From an uncultured Eubacteriales bacterium (GTDB lineage Bacteria; Bacillota; Clostridia; Christensenellales; CAG-138): a DNA stretch of 13,032 nucleotides. The stretch covers positions 1-13,032 of the forward strand of contig UREK01000041.1 in the NCBI GenBank assembly GCA_900546845.1, written 5' to 3'. A model generated the notes under the pieces. The model was given only the letters and a program-made list of their open reading frames with translations, did no database searches and was not told the DNA's origin. Of the stretch, positions 4,771 to 10,642 are shown one piece after another; position 1 is the stretch's first letter; each line of letters starts with the position of its first letter. The translations under genes were made by a program, and so were the position numbers.

Positions 4771-6624
4771 ATGCATAACGCAATCGAGATCCGCAGGGAT
4801 CTGTTTTGGGTCGGCGGCAACGACCGCAGGCTCGCGCTGTTTGAAAACGTATACCCCATCCCGCGCGGCGTATCCTACAACGCTTACCTGCTGCTGGATG
4901 AAAAGACAGCCCTGCTCGACACGGTGGACAAGGCTGTGAGCGGCGTGTTCTTTGAAAGCCTTGCGCATGCGCTTGGCGGCCGCAAACTCGATTACCTCGT
5001 CGTCAACCACATGGAGCCGGACCACGCCGCCACGATGGAAGAGCTGGTGCTGCGCTACCCGGAGGTTACGATCGTCACGAACGCAAAGGCAGTGGCGATG
5101 ATCAAGCAGTTTTTCACCTTCGATGTAGATGCGCGCTGCAGGGTCGTCTCGGAAAGCGACACGCTTTCCACCGGCCGCCATACGCTCGCGTTCCGGATGG
5201 CGCCGATGGTGCATTGGCCTGAGGCTATGGTCACCTACGACGTGCTCGACAAAACGCTCTTCTCTGCGGACGCGTTCGGCACGTTTGGCGCGCTTTCCGG
5301 CAGCCTGTTTGCGGACGAGGTCCCCTTCGAGCGGGATTGGCTCTCGGACGCGCGGCGCTATTACACCAACATCGTCGGCAAATACGGCACGCAGGTGCAG
5401 GCGCTGCTTAAGAAGGCTGCCGCGCTGGATATAGAGATGATCTGCCCGCTGCACGGGCCTGTCTGGCGCACGAACCTCGCCTGGTTCCTGGAAAAATACC
5501 AGCGCTGGAGCACCTATACGCCGGAAGAGGATGCCGTGATGATCGCGTATGCGTCCATCTACGGCAACACGGAAAACGCGGCGGAGCTCCTTGCCGCAAA
5601 GCTCGCAGCGCGCGGGGTAAAGAACATCGCCTTGTACGATGTTTCCAGCACGCATCCCTCGGTGATCGTTGCGGAAGCGTTCCGCTGCAGCCACCTGGTG
5701 TTCGCCTCCGCCACGTATAACGCGGGCATATTCCCCACCATGGAAACGGCGCTCAACGACCTGGCCGCCCACAACCTGCAAAACCGCACGGCTGCTATCC
5801 TGGAAAACGGCTCCTGGGCGCCCACAGCCGGCAAGCAGATGGCGGAACTGCTCGGCAAGCTCAAGAACGTAACGCTGCTTGAAAACAGGGTATCGCTCAA
5901 ATCTTCCCTCAAGGAAAGCCAGCTCGCGGCGCTCGACGCCCTTGCGGACGCGCTCGCGGATTCCCTGAAGCAGGCGGCAGAGCCCGCTGAGCCCGCGTCC
6001 ACGCCCGCACCCGTGCGGGTGGAAGGCAACGCCCTGTTCAAGCTCAGCTACGGCCTCTTCGTGCTGACGGCGAAGGACGGCGCAAAGGACAACGGCTGCA
6101 TCATCAACACGGCGGCGCAGCTCACGAGTTCGCCCCTGCGCATCTCCATCACCGTAAACAAAGCAAACTATACGCACGACATGATCGTAAAGACCGGCGC
6201 GTTCAACGTTTCGGTTTTAACGGAAAGCGCTCCCTTTAAACTTTTCCAGCAATATGGCTTCCAGAGCGGCCGCACTGCGGAGAAGCTCTCCGGCGGCGAG
6301 CCGCGCACGGAAAACGGCATCACCTACCTTGCCGAGCATGCGAACGCTGTTCTCTCCGGCAAGGTGGTCTCCTCTGTGGACTGCGGGACGCATACGCTTT
6401 TTATCGCGGATGTGACCGAAGCGCACGTGCTTTCCAACGAGCCCTCCGTAACATATGCGTACTATTTCGCGCACATCAAGCCCAAGCCGCAGCCCGCGGC
6501 GGAAAAGAAGAAGGGCTTCGTCTGCAAAATCTGCGGCTATGTCTACGAGGGCGAGACACTCCCGCCGGACTTCATCTGCCCGCTGTGCAAGCATGGCGCG
6601 GAAGATTTTGAGCCGTTGCAATAA
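4771..6624 (+). CDS. fprA: Multidomain flavodiiron protein: diiron, flavodoxin, flavin reductase and short rubredoxin domains
   Basis: A 617-residue oxygen and/or nitric oxide reductase. Residues 1-245 form the beta-lactamase-fold diiron domain with the complete ligand set H80-x-E82-x-D84, H148, D167 and H228. Residues 255-395 are the flavodoxin domain, with the FMN phosphate loop SIYGNTENA (262-270). An Ala/Pro/Glu-rich linker (401-417) leads to a flavin-reductase-like domain (about 418-565), followed by a Pro/Lys linker and a C-terminal rubredoxin domain with C585-x2-C588-x14-C603-x2-C606. The last two domains match the layout of Hrb, the NAD(P)H-oxidising partner of FprA in Moorella, so this looks like an FprA-Hrb fusion able to take electrons from NAD(P)H directly. 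The frame opens at 4738, but AGGAGGGATTC precedes ATG 4771, and the family N-terminus begins there. It is followed after 31 bases by a rubredoxin gene. No signal peptide: cytoplasmic. Confidence 0.93.
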   Translation: MHNAIEIRRDLFWVGGNDRRLALFENVYPIPRGVSYNAYLLLDEKTALLDTVDKAVSGVFFESLAHALGGRKLDYLVVNHMEPDHAATMEELVLRYPEVTIVTNAKAVAMIKQFFTFDVDARCRVVSESDTLSTGRHTLAFRMAPMVHWPEAMVTYDVLDKTLFSADAFGTFGALSGSLFADEVPFERDWLSDARRYYTNIVGKYGTQVQALLKKAAALDIEMICPLHGPVWRTNLAWFLEKYQRWSTYTPEEDAVMIAYASIYGNTENAAELLAAKLAARGVKNIALYDVSSTHPSVIVAEAFRCSHLVFASATYNAGIFPTMETALNDLAAHNLQNRTAAILENGSWAPTAGKQMAELLGKLKNVTLLENRVSLKSSLKESQLAALDALADALADSLKQAAEPAEPASTPAPVRVEGNALFKLSYGLFVLTAKDGAKDNGCIINTAAQLTSSPLRISITVNKANYTHDMIVKTGAFNVSVLTESAPFKLFQQYGFQSGRTAEKLSGGEPRTENGITYLAEHANAVLSGKVVSSVDCGTHTLFIADVTEAHVLSNEPSVTYAYYFAHIKPKPQPAAEKKKGFVCKICGYVYEGETLPPDFICPLCKHGAEDFEPLQ

Positions 6625-6655
6625 TGCACCAATACAAAAAAAGGAGGAACTGAAA

Positions 6656-6817
6656 ATGAAGAAATACGTTTGCACTGTTTGTGGCTACGTTTACGACGAG
6701 GCGGCTGGCGACCCGGAGCACGGTATCGCGCCCGGCACGCCCTGGGAAAACGTGCCGGATGACTTCGAGTGCCCGCTCTGCTTCGTCGGCAAAGACCAAT
6801 TCGAAGAGGAATCCTGA
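6656..6817 (+). CDS. Rubredoxin
   Basis: A 53-residue one-iron electron carrier with the classical arrangement C6-x2-C9-x29-C39-x2-C42 and the conserved CGYVYD, GIAPGTPWENVPDDFECPLC and KDQFE segments. Length is exactly that of free rubredoxins. A strong AAGGAGG site sits before the start, and the gene lies 31 bases after the flavodiiron gene with no promoter between, so they form one operon. It probably feeds electrons to the flavodiiron protein or to another rubredoxin-dependent oxygen-detoxifying enzyme elsewhere. Compared with it, the rubredoxin domain fused to the upstream protein is shortened between the two cysteine pairs. Confidence 0.96.
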   Translation: MKKYVCTVCGYVYDEAAGDPEHGIAPGTPWENVPDDFECPLCFVGKDQFEEES

Positions 6818-6839
6818 ACGAACTAGATAAAAAAGGAGC

Positions 6840-6861
6840 AAAGGAGCCGTAAGGCTCCTTT
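6840..6861 (+). terminator. Rho-independent terminator of the flavodiiron operon
   Basis: AAAGGAGCC (6840-6848), GTAA loop, GGCTCCTTT (6853-6861): a perfect 9-bp stem 23 bases after the rubredoxin stop. The same stem and loop recur at 7060-7084. Confidence 0.8.
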
Positions 6862-7059
6862 CAGCTTGTCGAAAAAGTCTCTCCGGGATTGTCAAGGGCC
6901 GCAGCCCTTGACTTTCCATCGCGAGCAGCGACCTGTGCGGTGCGAGCGAAAAGCCTTGCGCCGCAAGGCTTTCTTTACACGGAGCGCTGGCCGCGCCATC
7001 GGCGCAAGCGCGAAGTGCAAACCTCGATAAAGTGGCATCTGCCACTTTATCGACAGCCT
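6862..7059. repeat. Nest of perfect hairpins, likely dispersed intergenic repeat element
   Basis: The gene-free stretch between the two convergent operons holds three strong palindromes: GTCAAGGGC (6891-6899)/GCCCTTGAC (6904-6912) with a CGCA loop; AAAGCCTTGC (6950-6959)/GCAAGGCTTT (6963-6972) with a 3-base loop; and a 14-bp stem 7024-7037/7040-7053 with 2 central bases. The ends are loosely complementary (AGCTTGTCGA at 6863-6872, TCGACAGCCT at 7051-7060). No start codon with a ribosome binding site and no coding signal was seen. The build resembles REP- or MITE-like intergenic repeats; whether copies exist elsewhere cannot be tested here. Confidence 0.55.
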
Positions 7060-7084
7060 AAAAGGAGCCGTAAGGCTCCTTTTT
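7060..7084. terminator. Second copy of the operon terminator, bidirectional
   Basis: AAAAGGAGCC (7060-7069), GTAA, GGCTCCTTTT (7074-7083), then T. The stem is 10 bp with T-runs on both strands, so it can stop the minus-strand serine hydrolase/permease transcript as well. Another small hairpin, GCCCC-TTTTT-GGGGC, lies at 7101-7115 nearer that gene's stop codon. Confidence 0.75.
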
Positions 7085-7151
7085 ACATCTTTTGCGGTTA
7101 GCCCCTTTTTGGGGCGGCTCCGCTGCTTTTCTCTTCCTTCCCGCCGGATGG

Positions 7152-7937
7152 CTACTTCTGCCAGGCGGGAATTCCCGCAAGGTCGAGCGAGATCTCGCGC
7201 ATTGCGCGCTCTGCCTCGGGCACATCGGTGTTGTTCGTCGCAAAGCAGATCACGAACGGCTCCCGGGCGTAGACAACGCCGACGTCGTTGGTGATGCCGC
7301 TGTCCTCGCCGGTTTTGTGCGCGACGGCCACGTCGCCCCGCAGATAGCCGGGGATCTTATGGTTGATCTGCTGTTCGAGCAGCGTCTCCTCCATGAATTT
7401 GGAAACCTCCTCGTTCACAAAGGCATGCCGGTAAACGCGTTCCAACAGGTTGCCCATCTCGCGCGGGACGATCTTGTTCTGCTTGCCCGCAGCATTCGCA
7501 GAGCTGTCGAACAGCAGCCGCTCGATATGCGTTTTTTCAAGGCCGATCTCCTGGAATTCCCGGTTGAACGTCTCTATCCCAAAATGCCGCATGAGCATGT
7601 TGGTCGCCATGTTGTCGCTGATGGTAATCATCAGGCCGCACAGCGTTTTGAGGCGCACGGCGGGTTCATCCTCAAAGAACCACAGCGCGCCGCAGGGCGG
7701 TACGCGCTCCTCATTGTGCGCCACCAGCCGGTCCTCCCAGGATGCCTTGCCTTCCGAGACGAGTTTGGCGATCACCGCAAACATGGGCAGCTTGATGACG
7801 CTCGCCGCTTGAAACATGCGGTCCTCGTTGAGCCCAAGTTCCTCGCCTGTGGTGAGGTCTTTATAGTAAAACCCAACGTCGCCCGGCACACGGCCAAGCC
7901 GTTCCAATATAAAATCCTTATCCAGTATGCGCGCCAT
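7152..7937 (-). CDS. Class A beta-lactamase-related serine hydrolase without signal peptide
   Basis: A 261-residue protein with the fold and motifs of class A beta-lactamases: nucleophile motif S46-V-I-K49 in the segment FQAASVIKLP, S107-D108-N109 in ITISDNMA, and K208-T209-G210. The general-base Glu of true class A enzymes, normally in an E-x-x-L-N omega loop, is not evident; the corresponding stretch (about 140-153) reads RLLFDSSANAAGKQ. Without it, deacylation would be slow, so this may be a penicillin-binding protein-like, peptidase or esterase-type member rather than a resistance enzyme. No signal peptide or membrane anchor is present: the N-terminus is MARILDKDFILERL and an in-frame upstream extension is blocked by the permease stop. 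The start lies 3 bases after the permease stop codon, with GGAGG about 14 bases upstream, so translation is probably coupled. Substrate and location are unknown. Confidence 0.8.
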   Translation of the reverse strand: MARILDKDFILERLGRVPGDVGFYYKDLTTGEELGLNEDRMFQAASVIKLPMFAVIAKLVSEGKASWEDRLVAHNEERVPPCGALWFFEDEPAVRLKTLCGLMITISDNMATNMLMRHFGIETFNREFQEIGLEKTHIERLLFDSSANAAGKQNKIVPREMGNLLERVYRHAFVNEEVSKFMEETLLEQQINHKIPGYLRGDVAVAHKTGEDSGITNDVGVVYAREPFVICFATNNTDVPEAERAMREISLDLAGIPAWQK

Positions 7938-7940
7938 GGT

Positions 7941-9332
7941 TTATTCCAGTTCCTCCAATTCGTCGTTGTTGTATTCTACACCGCCGTTCTTCTTGCGGAA
8001 GTAGAAGTACACGGGGATGCAGAGCACCGGGATCGCAAAGCCGATGAGCGAGCTGCGGATGTCCGACACAAACTGGTTGACGAGCAGCACCACGAAGAAC
8101 AGGATCGTCAGCACGATGACCGGCACGCCGCCCCAGACCTTGTACGGGCGCTTCATGTCCGGATACTTCTTGCGGAAGATCAGCACTGCGATGATCGCAA
8201 GCAGATTGAGCAGCGCGCTCGTGGTGATGAGAAGGTCGGTCAGCTGCTGCAAGCTGTTGAATACGACCAGAACAATGGAGACCGCGGAGGACATCAGGAT
8301 GGAGAAGCCCGGGACGCTGTGGCTGTTCAGCTCGCCGAATTTCTTCCAGAAATAGCCGCCGCGGGACATCGCGTAATACGTGCGCGGGAAAACGAGGCAG
8401 TCGCCGTTGACCGTGCCGATGATGCCGATGCACATGCCGATCATTACGATCCATTTGCCGAAGTTGCCCATGACGCGGTAAGCGGTTTCCGTCCCAAGGT
8501 AAAGGTTGCCGCCCGCGATCATGGAATTCACTTCCTCGCTGGGGATGACGCGGTAAATCGCTAGGTTGAAGAGCGTATAAACCAAGGTGATGAAGCCCAT
8601 GGAGATGATGATCGCAAGGGGCAGATGCTTGCGGGGGTTCTTCATCTCACCGGCCACAGTGTTGAGGTTTGTCCAGCCCTCATAGGCCCAAAGGCTTGCA
8701 AACGTCGCAAACGCAATCATGGAAACCGCTCCGGTGAAGGAGGTACCCTCCTGGATCGCGGTGCCGGGGTTCAGGTTTGGCGTTTCCTTGCCAAAAAAGA
8801 TGCCGATGAAGATAATGAGGATCAGCGGGATAACGCGCACCACCATCGAGAAATTCTGGAAGCTGGACGCATGCTTTACGCCATAGAGGTTGATAACGGT
8901 GAAGATACAGATGATTGCGATTGCGATGATCTTGACCCAAATGTCGCTCAGCACGAATTCTTCCTGGAACGGGGTGACGCACGCGAGCGCCAGCGCCGCG
9001 ATGGAGCCCGAGCCCGTCAGCAGGAAGCCGCTGAAGCCGTTGATGAAGCCGACGCAGGGATGGTACGCCTTGCTCAGGTAGGTCGTCATGCCACCCGTAA
9101 CCGGCATTTCCGCGCCGAGCTCGGCAAAGCATAACCCGCCGAGGATGGAGATCACGCCGCCGATGATCCAGCACAGCAGCGCCATGCCCATGCTCATGTT
9201 GGCGCGTTCCAACACATAACTGCCCAGGTAATAGATACCGGAGCCGATCGTCATACCCGCAACGAGGCTGACGCCGCCGAACAAACCGATCTCCCGTTTG
9301 AGATGGGCCGCGGCTTTTTTCACTTTTTCCAT
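7941..9332 (-). CDS. APC-superfamily amino acid permease
   Basis: A 463-residue integral membrane transporter with about 12 hydrophobic segments. The first helix carries GMTIGSGIYYLG (26-37), whose GSGI is the substrate-binding unwound part of TM1 in APC/LAT-type carriers. EIGLFGGVSLVAG before it and PRTYYAMSRGGYFWKKFGELN in the second half are typical of the SteT/YfnA-like branch of amino acid exchangers. The C-terminus is acidic (NNDELEELE). The start is fixed by AGGAGGG five bases before ATG. It is the first gene of a two-gene minus-strand operon with the serine hydrolase, and it diverges from the LysR gene, whose product probably controls it. The substrate cannot be assigned; a neutral amino acid or a cell-wall-derived amino acid would fit the neighbour, but that is inference. 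Confidence 0.9.
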   Translation of the reverse strand: MEKVKKAAAHLKREIGLFGGVSLVAGMTIGSGIYYLGSYVLERANMSMGMALLCWIIGGVISILGGLCFAELGAEMPVTGGMTTYLSKAYHPCVGFINGFSGFLLTGSGSIAALALACVTPFQEEFVLSDIWVKIIAIAIICIFTVINLYGVKHASSFQNFSMVVRVIPLILIIFIGIFFGKETPNLNPGTAIQEGTSFTGAVSMIAFATFASLWAYEGWTNLNTVAGEMKNPRKHLPLAIIISMGFITLVYTLFNLAIYRVIPSEEVNSMIAGGNLYLGTETAYRVMGNFGKWIVMIGMCIGIIGTVNGDCLVFPRTYYAMSRGGYFWKKFGELNSHSVPGFSILMSSAVSIVLVVFNSLQQLTDLLITTSALLNLLAIIAVLIFRKKYPDMKRPYKVWGGVPVIVLTILFFVVLLVNQFVSDIRSSLIGFAIPVLCIPVYFYFRKKNGGVEYNNDELEELE

Positions 9333-9367
9333 TTTTCCCTCCTGTTATAGATTTAGGAATGATAGAC

Positions 9368-9397
9368 TTGCCCGGCTGTCTGCCCTATGCCAGGCAA
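9368..9397 (-). promoter_or_regulatory. Hairpin in the permease mRNA leader
   Basis: On the minus-strand RNA, UUGCCUGGC (plus-strand 9389-9397) pairs with GCCGGGCAA (plus-strand 9368-9376), a 9-bp stem with one G-U pair and a 12-base loop. It sits about 35-65 bases before the permease start. No U-tract follows it, so it is not a simple terminator. It has too little conserved structure to name a riboswitch, and no T-box features were seen. Confidence 0.35.
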
Positions 9398-9435
9398 AGT
9401 TTGCTTCAGGAATCACAGGATTGTTTTTTATTTTC

Positions 9436-9454
9436 ATTATACAACGCAATTATA
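9436..9454 (-). promoter_or_regulatory. Two -10 boxes for the permease operon
   Basis: Two perfect minus-strand TATAAT boxes occur (plus-strand 9436-9441 and 9449-9454). Neither has a recognisable -35 hexamer at 16-18 bases, as expected for a promoter that needs an activator such as the divergent LysR protein. The likely -35 region overlaps that of the LysR gene. Confidence 0.5.
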
Positions 9455-9487
9455 CCGCTTGACGTGCCCGAATCGGTAATATAATAT
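9453..9487 (+). promoter_or_regulatory. LysR gene promoter with overlapping inverted repeat
   Basis: TTGACG (9459-9464), 17-base spacer, TAATAT (9482-9487); a TATAAT at 9480-9485 gives a 15-base alternative. The inverted repeat TACCG (9453-9457) / CGGTA (9474-9478) brackets the -35 box, a position suited to autorepression by a LysR-type protein that also activates the divergent operon. Confidence 0.55.
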
Positions 9488-9532
9488 TTTTATAGAATGG
9501 TATTCCGCATTTTATATGGAAGGGGCTTCTTC

Positions 9533-10471
9533 ATGAACATCGACCAGCTCCGCTATTTCCTCACCGTTGCGTGTGCGCGCTCCATCAGCCATGCCGCGGC
9601 AGAACTGCACCTTTCGCAGCCAAACCTTTCCATCGCCATCCGCTCGTTGGAGGACGAGCTGGGCTACGAATTGCTCAAGCGCACCAACCGCGGTGTGGAG
9701 CTGACCGAAAAGGGTCGCCACTTTGCCGGGAGAGCCCGCGCGCTGCTGCTGGAATTCGACGGCCTTTCCACGCTGTGCGACAAGGATACCATGGACGGGC
9801 CGCCCGTGCTCACCATCGCGGCGATGGCCTTCTGCCGGGGGGACGAAGCGCTTGCTGCACTTTGCGGCGATATGCAGCTCCCGCCGAGGCGGATCAAATA
9901 TGAAGAAGGAATGCGCAGCCGCGTGATTGAGGGCGTTTCCAACCTGGAATATGGCCTTGGCATCATCTATGTTTACCAGGAATCCCGCGCGCATGTGGTT
10001 TCCCACCTTTCCGCCCTGCGCCTGAGCGCCGAGCCACTTGCACCATGCGAGGCGGCGGTCGTCATCGGCCCGGGCTCGCCTCTGTTTGAGAAGCGCCCCG
10101 CTGTTGTCGAACCAAACGAGCTGCGCGGCATGCGGCGCATTTTTTACGCCCAACAGGGCAGGCCTTCCTTCTTCCGCACATATTTGCCCGAACTTCCGTT
10201 CTCCGAAAACGAATTGCTCCTCAACGACCGTGCCGCCTATGCGAGCGCGCTTGCGGCCATGCCGTCCTTCAGCATCGTGCCCTGTGCCTGCGCTGCGCTC
10301 GACGCGGGCCGCAGCGCGGACGGCCTGCATTATGCCCGCATCTCCTGGCCACGCATGGCTGGGGAATTCATGTGGATCATCCCGCAGGGACAGACGCCAT
10401 GCTACGCGGCGGAACGCTATCTTGCGCACCTCAAACGCATCCTTTCCTCGCCGGCAGCGGCCACGCCATAA
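9533..10471 (+). CDS. LysR-family transcriptional regulator
   Basis: A 312-residue regulator. Residues 1-60 are a textbook LysR helix-turn-helix: MNIDQLRYFLTVA, SISHAAAELHLSQPNLSIAI (17-36, scanning and recognition helices), LEDELGYELLKRTNRGVELTEKG (39-61). A linker helix (62-80) leads to a co-inducer-binding domain of normal length whose ligand cannot be read. The frame opens at 9497, but GGAAGGGG precedes ATG 9533, where the family begins. It is divergent from the permease/serine hydrolase operon, and LysR proteins commonly control their divergent neighbour. The geometry recalls ampR-ampC (LysR next to a beta-lactamase), though here a permease gene lies between. The end of the gene has no clear terminator. 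Confidence 0.92.
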   Translation: MNIDQLRYFLTVACARSISHAAAELHLSQPNLSIAIRSLEDELGYELLKRTNRGVELTEKGRHFAGRARALLLEFDGLSTLCDKDTMDGPPVLTIAAMAFCRGDEALAALCGDMQLPPRRIKYEEGMRSRVIEGVSNLEYGLGIIYVYQESRAHVVSHLSALRLSAEPLAPCEAAVVIGPGSPLFEKRPAVVEPNELRGMRRIFYAQQGRPSFFRTYLPELPFSENELLLNDRAAYASALAAMPSFSIVPCACAALDAGRSADGLHYARISWPRMAGEFMWIIPQGQTPCYAAERYLAHLKRILSSPAAATP

Positions 10472-10542
10472 AAATGTTTTATACCGCGTTCTGGTGTATT
10501 CGGCGCTTCTCCAAGCCCATTTTTCTGCATTCCCGACGGGGT

Positions 10543-10605
10543 TACAATCTTTTCGGTTGAATTGTGCCCGCACGTGTGATACCCTCAGGTAACAAAGAGT
10601 ATTAT
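10543..10605 (+). promoter_or_regulatory. Promoter region of the lipoprotein gene (two candidates)
   Basis: Candidate 1: TACAAT (10543-10548) within GGTTACAAT, with no good -35 box. Candidate 2: GTGATA (10576-10581), 18 bases, TATTAT (10600-10605), placing the start about 30 bases before the gene. I cannot choose between them. The GGTTACAAT of candidate 1 repeats the -10 region of the TetR gene promoter. Confidence 0.35.
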
Positions 10606-10642
10606 GGATACGGCCCGCCGTTTTGCTTTGGAGGTGAATTTT

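Noticed and set aside
4471..6177. A 568-codon open frame on the minus strand
   Set aside because: It lies antisense to the flavodiiron gene and the end of dut, whose ligands and motifs are intact. Its Arg/His-rich translation is the usual shadow of GC-rich codon use on the other strand.
6840..7084. A short CRISPR array or phage attachment site
   Set aside because: The repeats are hairpins of different sequence; only the terminator recurs, twice, and no spacers, cas genes, tRNA or integrase are present.
7092..8564. A 490-codon open frame on the plus strand
   Set aside because: Antisense to the serine hydrolase and permease genes, rich in His/Arg/Asp with no domain features; a codon-bias shadow.
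9333..9430. A T-box or other amino acid riboswitch in the permease leader
   Set aside because: The leader is too short, and no T-box sequence or terminator/antiterminator pair is visible.
10469..10483. ATAAAA-ATG-TTTTAT as a terminator of the LysR gene
   Set aside because: The stem is only A-T pairs and would be too weak; it also starts within the end of the coding region.
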